From NCBI RefSeq assembly GCF_044389085.1, contig NZ_JBIRXP010000002.1:310001-374000 (forward strand): 64,000 bases of DNA, written 5' to 3'. Origin of the DNA: Isoptericola sp044389085 (GTDB taxonomy: Bacteria > Actinomycetota > Actinomycetes > Actinomycetales > Cellulomonadaceae). Both the position numbers and the translations under genes were made by a program. Shown piece after piece: positions 23,746 through 31,663 of the stretch. The notes under the pieces are model-generated. The model saw only the letters and a program-made list of their open reading frames with translations, did not search any database and had not been told where the DNA came from. The stretch's first letter is position 1. Every line of letters begins with the position of its first letter.

Positions 23746-24993
23746 GTGGACGGAATCATCCAGGGCGTGACCGCGATCGTCGCGGGCATCTTCGGCGTCG
23801 TGGTGGGCGTGGTCGCGACCGTCGCCTTCCGCTTCTCCGAGCGTGTCCAGCGCCGGTCGCCCGAGGCAGCCCCCGCCGAGCTGGACGAGGGCCTCGTCCG
23901 CGTGCTCGCGGTGCTGCGGTCCGCCGCGGTCGTCCTGGACGAGGAGGACGACGTCGTGCGGGCGTCGCCGCCGGCCTACGCGCTGGGGGTGGTGCGCAAC
24001 GACGCGCTGCAGCATCCCGCGATCGTCGACCTGGTGCGCGAGGTCCGGCGCGACGGGGTCATCCGCGAGAAGGAGCTGGAGCTGCCGCGCGGGCCGATCG
24101 GGTCCGGCACGGTGCTGCTGCAGGTCCGGGTGGCACCGGTCGGGCCGGACAAGCTGCTCGTCCTGGCCGAGGACCGCACGGAGGCCCGGCGGGTGGAGGC
24201 CATCCGTCGCGACTTCGTCGTCAACGTCTCGCACGAGCTCAAGACGCCGGTCGGGGCGCTCGCCCTGCTGGCGGAGACGGTGCAGGACGCCGCGGACGAC
24301 CCCGTCGCGGTGCGGCGGTTCACCCAGCGGATGCAGGCAGAGGCGCAGCGCCTGTCCGCCCTGGTGCACGAGATCATCGAGCTGTCCCGGCTGCAGGTGG
24401 CGGGCGCGCTGCAGGAGGTCACGACCATCCCGGTGCGCGACGTCGTCGCCGAGGCGGTGGACCGCGCGCGGACCACGGCGCAGGCCAAGAACATCGCCAT
24501 CACGGTGGGCGGGTCGACCGACGTCCTCGTGTTCGGCGACCACAACCTGCTCGTCACCGCGGTGCGCAACCTGCTCGACAACGCCGTCGCGTACTCCCCG
24601 GAGCACACCCGGGTGGGCGTCGGGGTGCGCGTGCGCCGGGGGCTGGTCGAGATCGACGTGGTCGACCAGGGCGTGGGCATCGCCGCCGACGAGCAGGACC
24701 GCGTCTTCGAGCGCTTCTACCGCGTCGACCCGGCGCGCTCCCGCGACACGGGCGGCACGGGGCTCGGCCTGAGCATCGTCAAGCACGTGGCGGCCGACCA
24801 CGGCGGCGACGTGCAGATCTGGTCCGAGCCCGGCAAGGGGTCGACGTTCACCCTGCGCATCCCGGCGGCCGACGTACCGCAGGAGCTGCCGCGGGAGGCC
24901 CCGGAGGACGCCCCGCAGCACCACCATCAGCACACCCAGCAGCAGACCAAGCAGCACACCCATGGCACGACGGACGAGGAGGTAGGTGCGTGA
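23746..24993 (+). CDS. senX3: Phosphate-sensing histidine kinase SenX3/PhoR
   Basis: A 415-aa kinase with one N-terminal hydrophobic segment (about residues 4-28), a PAS-like region at about 40-135, HisKA with phospho-acceptor His163 in VNVSHELKTPVGAL, and HATPase_c with NLLDNAVAYSPE and GGTGLGLSIVKHVA. It phosphorylates RegX3 under phosphate limitation. The C-terminal 30 residues are unusual: a His/Gln-rich tail (HHHQHTQQQTKQHTHG) beyond the ATPase domain. GTG 23746 is chosen for the leaderless signal; the 3' end overlaps regX3 by GTGA. Confidence 0.94.
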   Translation: MDGIIQGVTAIVAGIFGVVVGVVATVAFRFSERVQRRSPEAAPAELDEGLVRVLAVLRSAAVVLDEEDDVVRASPPAYALGVVRNDALQHPAIVDLVREVRRDGVIREKELELPRGPIGSGTVLLQVRVAPVGPDKLLVLAEDRTEARRVEAIRRDFVVNVSHELKTPVGALALLAETVQDAADDPVAVRRFTQRMQAEAQRLSALVHEIIELSRLQVAGALQEVTTIPVRDVVAEAVDRARTTAQAKNIAITVGGSTDVLVFGDHNLLVTAVRNLLDNAVAYSPEHTRVGVGVRVRRGLVEIDVVDQGVGIAADEQDRVFERFYRVDPARSRDTGGTGLGLSIVKHVAADHGGDVQIWSEPGKGSTFTLRIPAADVPQELPREAPEDAPQHHHQHTQQQTKQHTHGTTDEEVGA

Positions 24994-25706
24994 CGCGCAT
25001 CCTGGTGGTCGAGGACGAGGAGTCCTACCGGGACCCCCTGACGTATCAGCTCACCCGCGAGGGCTTCGAGGTCGTGGAGGCCTCGAACGGGGTCGACGCG
25101 CTGGCCGCCTACGACGACGGCGGCGCCGACCTGGTGCTGCTCGACCTCATGCTGCCCGGGCTGTCCGGCACGGAGGTGTGCCGGGAGCTGCGTCAGCGCG
25201 GCGACGTGCCGGTCATCATGCTCACGGCGAAGGACTCGGAGATCGACAAGGTCGTGGGGCTCGAGCTCGGCGCCGACGACTACGTCACCAAGCCGTACTC
25301 GTTCCGCGAGCTGCTGGCGCGCATGCGCGCGGTGATGCGCCGGCGCAGCCCGGTGGCGTCGGAGGTGTCGTCGAACGGGCACGACGACGACGGCGAGCCC
25401 GTGCTCGAGGTCGGGCCCGTGCGCATGGACGTGGAGCGTCACACCGTGACCGTGGGCGGTGACACGGTCTCGCTGCCGCTCAAGGAGTTCGACCTGCTGG
25501 AGCTGCTGCTGCGCAACGCCGGCCGCGTGCTCACCCGCGGGCAGCTCATCGACCGGGTCTGGGGAGCGGACTACGTCGGCGACACCAAGACGCTCGACGT
25601 TCACGTGAAGCGCATCCGGTCGAAGATCGAGGCCGACCCCGGCTCCCCGCAGCTCCTGCTCACCGTCCGCGGCCTGGGGTACAAGCTGGCGGACGAGCCC
25701 GCCTAG
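24990..25706 (+). CDS. regX3: Response regulator RegX3/PhoP
   Basis: OmpR/PhoB-type regulator of 238 aa. The receiver domain has the acidic pair VVEDEES, phosphorylated Asp52 in LLDLMLPG, and Lys in VTKPYSF; the winged-helix output domain contains LPLKEFDLLELLLRNAGRVLTRGQLIDRVWG and TLDVHVKRIRSKIE. It binds PHO boxes, two candidates of which occur within 2 kb on either side (phoU/senX3 spacer and pstS promoter). A 48-bp fold-back of the GAGGTAGT family follows its stop. Confidence 0.96.
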   Translation: MTRILVVEDEESYRDPLTYQLTREGFEVVEASNGVDALAAYDDGGADLVLLDLMLPGLSGTEVCRELRQRGDVPVIMLTAKDSEIDKVVGLELGADDYVTKPYSFRELLARMRAVMRRRSPVASEVSSNGHDDDGEPVLEVGPVRMDVERHTVTVGGDTVSLPLKEFDLLELLLRNAGRVLTRGQLIDRVWGADYVGDTKTLDVHVKRIRSKIEADPGSPQLLLTVRGLGYKLADEPA

Positions 25707-25710
25707 ACCG

Positions 25711-25812
25711 CTGGGGTAGTCCGAAGATCGCCGAGGTAGTTCGAGGGGGCGGCCCGCCATTCTGCGGGCCGCCCCCTCGAACTACCTCGGCGATCTTCGG
25801 ACCACCTCGGCC
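25711..25812. repeat. 48-bp-arm fold-back of the GAGGTAGT family after regX3
   Basis: Left arm 25711-25758, loop CATTCT, right arm 25765-25812. The arms differ at only three positions, all transitions. GGGGTAGT at 25714 and GAGGTAGT at 25734 keep the 20-bp phase. It starts 4 nt after the regX3 stop and is a likely terminator insulating regX3 from the pstS promoter. Confidence 0.9.
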
Positions 25813-25835
25813 CCGGTGACGAGCGGCCCTGCACT

Positions 25836-25857
25836 GTTCACCCCTCGTTCACCTGCT
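25836..25857 (+). promoter_or_regulatory. PHO box of the pst operon
   Basis: Direct 11-bp repeats GTTCACCCCTC (25836-25846) and GTTCACCTGCT (25847-25857) match the PhoP/RegX3 box of Streptomyces and mycobacteria. They lie 28 bp upstream of the TAGCGT -10 at 25885-25890. Confidence 0.85.
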
Positions 25858-25884
25858 CCTGGGTCCCGAGCCACCTTGCGTGCC

Positions 25885-25890
25885 TAGCGT
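25885..25890 (+). promoter_or_regulatory. -10 element of pstS
   Basis: TAGCGT sits downstream of the PHO box at the distance expected of an activator overlapping the -35 region. It implies a leader of roughly 50 nt. Confidence 0.6.
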
Positions 25891-25949
25891 TCCCGACGAA
25901 CGCCGGTACTTCGCCGGTGTCCCTCCGTGTGAACAGGATGGAACGAGAC

Positions 25950-27059
25950 GTGAAGCTCAGCCGATTCTCCCGTGCTGGATCCGCCGTGGCGGTCGGCGCG
26001 CTGGCCCTGACCCTCGCCGCGTGCGGCTCGGACCCGGCCGCGCCGGGCGCGGAGTCCACCGGTGGTTCGCAGGACGGCGGCTCGTCCCTCTCGGGCGAGC
26101 TCAGCGGCGGCGGCGCCTCCTCGCAGGAGTCCGCCATGGAGGCATGGCGCGCCGGCTTCCAGCAGGCCAACCCGGACGCCACCGTCAACTACGACCCCGT
26201 GGGCTCGGGCGGTGGCCGCACCGGCTTCGCCGACGGGTCGTTCGCCTTCGCCGGCTCGGACGCCGCGCTGGAGGACGAGGAGCTCGAGGCTGCCGCCGCC
26301 CAGTGCGGCGAGGGCGGCGTCATCGAGTTCCCCGGCTACATCAGCCCGATCGCGGTGGCCTTCAACCTGCCGGGCATCGACTCCCTGAACCTCAAGCCCG
26401 AGGTCATCGCCGGGATCTTCTCCGGCGAGATCACGACGTGGGACGACGAGGCCATCGTCGCCGACAACCCCGACGCCGAGCTGCCCGCCACGGACATCAC
26501 CGTCGTGCACCGCTCGGAGGACTCGGGCACCACCGAGAACTTCCAGGCCTACCTCGCCGCCGCGGCGCCGGACGCCTGGGACCACGAGCCCGAGGGCATC
26601 TGGCCGATCAAGGGCCAGGAGTCCGCCCAGGGCACCTCCGGCGTCATCTCCGCCGCGCAGGCCGGCGAGGGCACCATCACCTACGCGGACGCCTCGCAGG
26701 TGAGCGGTCTCGGGACCGTCGCCGTGGGCGTCGGCGACGAGTTCGTGCCGTACAGCGCCGAGGCGGCCGCCGAGGTCGTGGCGCAGTCCCCGCGCGTCGA
26801 GGGCACCGACGAGTACGTCTACGCGATCGACCTGCAGCGCGACATCCCGGGCACCTACCCGATCGTCCTCGTCTCCTACTCCCTCGCCTGCGGCACGTAC
26901 GGCGACGAGGCCCAGGCCGAGCTCGTCAAGGGCTTCATGTCCTACCTGATCAGCGAGGAGGGCCAGCAGGCCGCGGCGGACACCGCCGGCTCCGCGCCGC
27001 TCTCCGCCGACATCCGCGACGCCGTCCTGCCGGGCATCGAGGCGATCACGGCCGGCTGA
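25950..27059 (+). CDS. pstS: Phosphate ABC transporter, substrate-binding lipoprotein PstS
   Basis: High-affinity phosphate receptor anchored to the outer face of the membrane. The signal peptide ends in the lipobox LTLAACGSD, followed by a Ser/Gly linker. The mature domain contains GSGGGRTGFADGSFAFAGSDA, HRSEDSGTTENFQAYL and the C-terminal SYSLACGTYGDEAQAELVKGFM typical of actinobacterial PstS. GTG 25950 (K-L-S-R-F... N-terminus) is preferred; an in-frame ATG at 25938 adds four residues. It is first in the pstSCAB operon, preceded by a PHO box and followed by hairpins that may set its higher expression. Confidence 0.95.
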   Translation: MKLSRFSRAGSAVAVGALALTLAACGSDPAAPGAESTGGSQDGGSSLSGELSGGGASSQESAMEAWRAGFQQANPDATVNYDPVGSGGGRTGFADGSFAFAGSDAALEDEELEAAAAQCGEGGVIEFPGYISPIAVAFNLPGIDSLNLKPEVIAGIFSGEITTWDDEAIVADNPDAELPATDITVVHRSEDSGTTENFQAYLAAAAPDAWDHEPEGIWPIKGQESAQGTSGVISAAQAGEGTITYADASQVSGLGTVAVGVGDEFVPYSAEAAAEVVAQSPRVEGTDEYVYAIDLQRDIPGTYPIVLVSYSLACGTYGDEAQAELVKGFMSYLISEEGQQAAADTAGSAPLSADIRDAVLPGIEAITAG

Positions 27060-27088
27060 CGAACGGACCGACACCGACGCCGGTGGTC

Positions 27089-27113
27089 GGGTCCGCCCCT
27101 CGAGGGCGGGCCC
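27089..27113 (+). terminator. Hairpin after pstS (attenuator or mRNA-stabilising)
   Basis: 10-bp arms with one wobble around CTCGA; a second small hairpin with 6-bp arms lies at 27131-27146. These are between pstS and pstC within one operon, so partial termination or 3'-end protection of pstS mRNA is more likely than full termination. Confidence 0.5.
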
Positions 27114-27156
27114 CGGCCGCCGGCTCGGCCCGTCCCACGAGGGACGGACGACACGC

Positions 27157-27195
27157 GTGACCACGATCACGACCACGAGCAAGGAGCACGAGTGA
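27157..27195 (+). CDS. Possible 12-codon upstream ORF coupled to pstC
   Basis: GTG at 27157 opens a 12-codon frame (V-T-T-I-T-T-T-S-K-E-H-E) whose TGA overlaps the pstC GTG as GTGA. It starts with the same 10 bases, GTGACCACGA, as pstC itself. No SD precedes it, whereas its 3' part contains the AAGGAG of pstC. It could be a translated leader or a chance duplication of the start region. Confidence 0.25.
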   Translation: MTTITTTSKEHE

Positions 27196-28175
27196 CCACG
27201 ACCGCCAGACCGGCGCCCGCGAGGAGCGCGCGGCGCCGCCGTCGCACCACGGACCGGGGGTTCAACCGGGCCTTCCGCTGGATCTCGGTGGGCGCGGGCG
27301 CCCTGATCCTCGCGGTCCTGGCCGCCGTCGCGCTGTTCCTGCTCTGGCAGGCCTGGCCGGCGCTCACCGCGAGCGACGCCGAGCTCGCCTCCTCCGTGCC
27401 CCGTTACCCCGAGGACACCTCGTTCCTCGAGTACGTCGGGCCGCTCGTCTTCGGCACGCTGCTCGCGGCCGCACTCGCGCTGCTCATCGCGACCCCGCTG
27501 GCCATGGGCATCGCGCTGTTCATCTCGCACTACGCGCCGCGTCGGCTCTCCCAGCTGCTGGGCTACCTGGTCGACCTGCTGGCCGCGGTGCCCTCGGTCA
27601 TCTACGGCCTGTGGGGCATCTACGTGCTGAGCCCGCTCGTGGTGCCCGTGTGGAGCTGGCTGAACGAGTACCTGGGCTGGTTCCCGCTGTTCGCGGGCGC
27701 CGTGTCGCCGACCGGTCGCGTCCTCGCGACGGTGGCGCTGGTGCTCGCCGTGATGATCCTGCCGATCATCACCGCCGTCTCGCGCGAGGTCTTCCTCCAG
27801 ACGCCGAAGCTGCACGAGGAGGCGGCGCTCGCCCTCGGCGCGACGCGCTGGGAGCTCGTGCGGACCGCGGTCCTGCCCTTCGGCCGCTCGGGTGTCATCT
27901 CGGCAGCGATGCTGGGCCTCGGCCGCGCGCTCGGCGAGACGATGGCCGTGCTGATGATCCTGTCGCCCGGCTTCCTGTACTCGTTCCGCATCCTGGAGAG
28001 CGCGCAGCAGCAGACCATCGCCGCGTACATCGCCGCCGACTTCCCGGAGGCGAGCGGGCTCGCCGTCAACACCCTGATCGCCACGGGCCTGGTGCTCTTC
28101 GTGATCACGCTGGCCGTCAACATGGGCGCTCGCGCGATCGTCGCGCGGCGCAAGGAATTCTCGGGGGCCAACTGA
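27192..28175 (+). CDS. pstC: Phosphate ABC transporter permease PstC
   Basis: A 327-aa inner-membrane permease with six predicted spans and the ABC-permease coupling segment EEAALALGATRWELVRTAVLPFGRSGV. An Arg-rich N-terminus (ARRRRRTTDRG) precedes the first span at about residues 30-52. AAGGAG at 27181-27186 decides the GTG 27192 start. The stop shares one base with the pstA start (TGATG), indicating translational coupling of the two permease subunits. Confidence 0.95.
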   Translation: MTTTARPAPARSARRRRRTTDRGFNRAFRWISVGAGALILAVLAAVALFLLWQAWPALTASDAELASSVPRYPEDTSFLEYVGPLVFGTLLAAALALLIATPLAMGIALFISHYAPRRLSQLLGYLVDLLAAVPSVIYGLWGIYVLSPLVVPVWSWLNEYLGWFPLFAGAVSPTGRVLATVALVLAVMILPIITAVSREVFLQTPKLHEEAALALGATRWELVRTAVLPFGRSGVISAAMLGLGRALGETMAVLMILSPGFLYSFRILESAQQQTIAAYIAADFPEASGLAVNTLIATGLVLFVITLAVNMGARAIVARRKEFSGAN

Positions 28176-29140
28176 TGACCGCCACGACCGGAACCACGTC
28201 CACGCCGGAGGCGAGCGGGCAGGTGCGCGCCCTGCTGCGCACCGCCGACCGGGGCCGCCGCCGCACCGACCGCATCATGACGGTGCTCATCTGGGCGGCC
28301 TTCGGGGTCGCCATGATCCCGCTGGTCTCGCTCGTGTGGACCGTGGTCGACAACGGGCTGGGCCGCATCAGCATGGACTTCCTGTCCCTGTCGATGCGCA
28401 ACATCTTCGGCGGCGACCCCAGCGGCGGCATCTACCACGCCATCATGGGCACCCTGATCATCACGGGGCTCGCCACCGTGATCTCCGTGCCGATCGGCCT
28501 GCTGACCGCGATCTACCTCGTCGAGTACGGCCGCGGCGCGCTGGCCCGTGCGGTGACGTTCTTCGTCGACGTCATGACGGGCATCCCGTCGATCGTGGCC
28601 GGGTTGTTCGCCGTCTCGCTCTTCACGCTGTTCTTCGGGCCGGGCGTGCGCATGGGGATCGTCGGCGCGGTCGCGCTCTCGGTGCTCATGATCCCCGTCG
28701 TCGTGCGATCCTGCGAGGAGATGCTCAAGCTCGTCCCGAACGAGCTGCGCGAGGCGTCGTACGCGCTGGGGGTGCCGAAGTGGCTCACCATCGTCAAGGT
28801 CGTGCTGCGCACCTCGGTGGCGGGCCTCACCACGGGCATCCTGCTCGCCGTGGCCCGCGTCATCGGCGAGACGGCGCCGCTGCTCGTCACCGTCGGCGTC
28901 ACCGACTCGATCAACTTCGACCCGTTCGAGGGCCGGATGATGACGCTGCCGGTGTTCGCCTACCGCCAGTACAGCCAGGGCCTGGCCACCTGCGCCGACG
29001 GTGCGTCGACCGCCTCGTGCGTCGCCGACATCGCGATCCAGAACGCCTGGGGCGCCGCCCTGGTGCTGATCGTCATCGTCCTGGTGCTCAACCTCCTCGG
29101 CCGCCTCGTGAACCGCTGGTTCGCCCCGAAGCTGCGCTGA
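28175..29140 (+). CDS. pstA: Phosphate ABC transporter permease PstA
   Basis: A 321-aa partner of PstC, with a first span at about residues 33-55, and the coupling motif LREASYALGVPKWLTIVKVVLRTSVAGL. A Cys-containing external loop, TCADGASTASCVAD, lies before the final span. ATG 28175 overlaps the pstC stop by one base. PstB follows after 49 nt, preceded by its own SD (GAAGGAAAC). Confidence 0.95.
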   Translation: MTATTGTTSTPEASGQVRALLRTADRGRRRTDRIMTVLIWAAFGVAMIPLVSLVWTVVDNGLGRISMDFLSLSMRNIFGGDPSGGIYHAIMGTLIITGLATVISVPIGLLTAIYLVEYGRGALARAVTFFVDVMTGIPSIVAGLFAVSLFTLFFGPGVRMGIVGAVALSVLMIPVVVRSCEEMLKLVPNELREASYALGVPKWLTIVKVVLRTSVAGLTTGILLAVARVIGETAPLLVTVGVTDSINFDPFEGRMMTLPVFAYRQYSQGLATCADGASTASCVADIAIQNAWGAALVLIVIVLVLNLLGRLVNRWFAPKLR

Positions 29141-29189
29141 CGCGCAGACCCGCCTCTGCACCCCCGCAGCTCGAACGAAGGAAACAACG

Positions 29190-29969
29190 ATGGCTCAGCG
29201 CATCGACGTGAAGGACCTCAACATCTACTACGGCGACTTCCTCGCCGTGCAGGACGTGTCGATGACGATCGACCCGAAGTCGGTGACGGCGTTCATCGGA
29301 CCCTCCGGGTGCGGCAAGTCGACGTTCCTGCGCACGCTCAACCGGATGCACGAGGTGATCCCGGGCGCCCGCGTGGAGGGCACCGTGGAGATGGAGGGCG
29401 TCGACCTGTACGGCGACGACATCGACCCCGTGGCGGTGCGCCGCAACGTGGGCATGGTCTTCCAGCGCCCCAACCCGTTCCCGACGATGTCGATCCGCGA
29501 CAACGTGCTCGCGGGCGTGCGGCTGAACAACCGGCGCATCAGCAAGTCCGACGCCGAGGAGCTCGTCGAGGGCTCGCTGCGCGGCGCGAACCTGTGGAAC
29601 GAGGTCAAGGACCGCCTCGACCGGCCCGGGTCCGGCCTGTCCGGTGGTCAGCAGCAGCGCCTGTGCATCGCGCGGGCGATCGCGGTGAAGCCGCAGGTGC
29701 TGCTCATGGACGAGCCCTGCTCGGCCCTCGACCCGATCTCGACCCTCGCGATCGAGGACCTCATCGGCGAGCTGAAGCAGGACTACACGATCGTCATCGT
29801 CACCCACAACATGCAGCAGGCGGCGCGCGTCAGCGACCGGACGGCGTTCTTCAACATCGCCGGCACGGGCAAGCCGGGCCGCCTCATCGAGATGAACGAG
29901 ACGTCCACGATCTTCTCCACGCCCGCCGAGCAGGCCACCGAGGACTACGTCTCCGGCCGCTTCGGGTGA
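29190..29969 (+). CDS. pstB: Phosphate ABC transporter ATPase PstB
   Basis: A 259-aa ABC ATPase: Walker A GPSGCGKST, a Q-loop in VFQRPNPFPTMS, signature LSGGQQQRL, Walker B VLLMDEPCSALDP, and switch His in VTHNMQQA. The phosphate-type sequence PNPFP and the C-terminal EDYVSGRFG identify PstB rather than another importer. It is the last gene of pstSCAB; the SDR gene is convergent, only 10 nt away, with no obvious long terminator. Confidence 0.97.
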   Translation: MAQRIDVKDLNIYYGDFLAVQDVSMTIDPKSVTAFIGPSGCGKSTFLRTLNRMHEVIPGARVEGTVEMEGVDLYGDDIDPVAVRRNVGMVFQRPNPFPTMSIRDNVLAGVRLNNRRISKSDAEELVEGSLRGANLWNEVKDRLDRPGSGLSGGQQQRLCIARAIAVKPQVLLMDEPCSALDPISTLAIEDLIGELKQDYTIVIVTHNMQQAARVSDRTAFFNIAGTGKPGRLIEMNETSTIFSTPAEQATEDYVSGRFG

Positions 29970-29979
29970 CCCGGCCCGC

Positions 29980-30870
29980 TCACCGTGCCCCGGCGAGGTC
30001 CGCCGGGAACCGCACGTCCGTGAGCGTCTCCGAGACGTCCCACAGGCGGCGCGCGACGGCGGCGTCCCGCGCCCGCGCGGAGCGCCCCACGAGCGTCGGG
30101 GCCCCGCGGCCCTCGAGGAACCCGCCCGGCCCGGCGTAGCTGTCGCCCGGCACGTCCCCGACCGTCGCGAGGAGGGTCGGCAGGGCGCCGTCCTCGGCGC
30201 TCTGCGCGACCGGGACGGACACCCGGTACAGCAGGTTCCGCAGGCCGCGGCGCTCGGTCAGCAGGTGCGTGGCGGCCATGCCGGGGTGGGCGGCGACGGC
30301 GATCACGGGCGACGCGGCGGCCTCGAGGCGGCGCTGGAGCTCCGACGTGAACAGCAGGTTGGCGAGCTTCGACTGCCCGTAGGCCGCCATCGGGCGGTAC
30401 CGCCGGCGCTCCCAGTTGAGGTCGGTGAAGTCGATCGCGCCGAACCGGTGCGCGTTCGAGGAGACGGTGACGACGCGCTGCCGCACCCGGGGCAGCAGCA
30501 GGTTCGTGAGCGCGAAGTGCCCCAGGTGGTTGGTGCCGAGCTGGAGCTCGAAGCCGTCGACCGTCCGGGAGAACGGCGGCACCATCACCCCGGCGTTGTT
30601 GACGAGCACGTCGACGGGGCCGTCGAGGTCGGCGGCGAACGCGCGGACGGAGGAGAGGTCGGCGAGGTCGAGCGGGCGGACGACGACGTCGCCGGTCATC
30701 GTGGCGGCCGCCGCGCGGCCCCTGTCGACGTCGCGGACGGCGAGCACGACGCGCGCACCGCGTGCGGCGAGCACCTGGGCGGTGACGCGGCCGATGCCGC
30801 TGCTGGCGCCGGTGACGACGACGGTCCGGCCGGTCTGGGGCGGGATCTGGGCGAGGGTCAAAGTAGTCAT
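29980..30870 (-). CDS. Short-chain dehydrogenase/reductase
   Basis: A 296-aa classical SDR. The cofactor motif is TGASSGIG, followed by NNAGVM, the catalytic Ser in VVTVSSNAHR and the YxxxK in AAYGQSKLAN, closest in style to the retinol-dehydrogenase/WW-oxidoreductase group. The substrate is not predictable. It is divergent from a TetR regulator; two 15-bp palindromes cover its start and upstream region, so it is very likely the regulator's target. ATG 30870 has a TACTTT hexamer 7 nt upstream on the minus strand and no SD, consistent with a leaderless mRNA. Confidence 0.88.
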   Translation of the reverse strand: MTTLTLAQIPPQTGRTVVVTGASSGIGRVTAQVLAARGARVVLAVRDVDRGRAAAATMTGDVVVRPLDLADLSSVRAFAADLDGPVDVLVNNAGVMVPPFSRTVDGFELQLGTNHLGHFALTNLLLPRVRQRVVTVSSNAHRFGAIDFTDLNWERRRYRPMAAYGQSKLANLLFTSELQRRLEAAASPVIAVAAHPGMAATHLLTERRGLRNLLYRVSVPVAQSAEDGALPTLLATVGDVPGDSYAGPGGFLEGRGAPTLVGRSARARDAAVARRLWDVSETLTDVRFPADLAGAR

Positions 30871-30895
30871 GGACTACAAAGTAGTCAGTGACTAC
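30863..30895. promoter_or_regulatory. Two palindromic operators (TetR type) at the SDR/TetR divergent promoter
   Basis: GTAGTC-ATG-GACTAC at 30863-30877 and GTAGTC-AGT-GACTAC at 30881-30895 are identical perfect 6+6 palindromes with 3-nt centres, 18 bp centre to centre. The first covers the SDR start codon. The SDR -10-like TACTTT (complement of 30878-30883) lies between and overlaps them. Confidence 0.8.
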
Positions 30896-30924
30896 AGATG
30901 TGGTCAACGGCAACATGGTCGGGC

Positions 30925-30936
30925 TAGGCTCGGGCC
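30925..30936 (+). promoter_or_regulatory. Putative -10 for leaderless tetR
   Basis: TAGGCT at 30925-30930 ends 6 nt before GTG 30937. Confidence 0.5.
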
Positions 30937-31539
30937 GTGCCCGAACCCGCCGCCGACCGCCCCTACCATCACGGCAGCCTCCGCACGGCCCTGCTGGACG
31001 CCGCCGAGCGCCGGCTCCGGGACGACGGTCCCGACCGGCTCTCGTTGCGCGACCTGGCCCGCGAGGTCGGGGTGAGCCACGGGGCGCCCCGGCGGCACTT
31101 CGCCGACCGGCAGGCGCTCCTCGACGCGCTCGCGGAGTCCGGGTTCGGTCGTCTCGAGGGCGCCCTGCGCGACGCCCTGGACGGCGCGGGCGACCGGTTC
31201 GAGCCGCGGCTGCGCGCGGGTGCCGCGGCCTACGCCCGGTTCGCCACCGACAACACGTCGCTGCTCGAGGTGATGTACGCGGGGAAGCACCGCCCCGGCG
31301 CGGACCGGATCCTCGCCGCGGCGGCGGAGCCGTTCGGGCTGCTGCACGCGCTCGTCGCCCAGGGGCGGGACGAGGGGGTGCTCGCCGGGGACGACCTCGA
31401 CCGGACCTCGACGGTCCTGCTCGCCACGCTCCAGGGGATCGCCGCGCTCGTCAACGGGGGCGTCGTCGACCCGGGGCAGCGCGACGACCTCGTCGAGGCC
31501 GCCGTGGACCAGTTCCTGCACGGGGCGGGCCCCCGCTGA
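30937..31539 (+). CDS. TetR/AcrR-family transcriptional regulator
   Basis: A 200-aa repressor. The helix-turn-helix spans about residues 25-55 (LSLRDLAREVGVSHGAPRRHFADRQALLDAL, given as region), preceded by YHHGSLRTALLDAAER. The C-terminal ligand domain resembles the TetR group with a WHG-type C-terminus. Divergence from the SDR gene across two identical palindromes suggests autoregulation and control of the SDR by a small molecule handled by that enzyme. A strong hairpin follows. Confidence 0.88.
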   Translation: MPEPAADRPYHHGSLRTALLDAAERRLRDDGPDRLSLRDLAREVGVSHGAPRRHFADRQALLDALAESGFGRLEGALRDALDGAGDRFEPRLRAGAAAYARFATDNTSLLEVMYAGKHRPGADRILAAAAEPFGLLHALVAQGRDEGVLAGDDLDRTSTVLLATLQGIAALVNGGVVDPGQRDDLVEAAVDQFLHGAGPR

Positions 31540-31616
31540 CGCGACCGCCGCCCCTGAGTCGTCCCCTGAGTCGTCCCCTGCGCCGGGAGGGGTGCGAGGT
31601 CGCCGGCAACGACGAA

Positions 31617-31650
31617 GGGGCGGGCCGCAGCACGTGCTGCGACCCGCCCC
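31617..31650. terminator. Terminator between tetR and the convergent lipoprotein gene
   Basis: Outer arms GGGGCGGG / CCCGCCCC (31617-31624 / 31643-31650) enclose a perfect GCAGCAC/GTGCTGC inner stem. Confidence 0.8.
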
Positions 31651-31663
31651 TCCTGTCGTCAGG

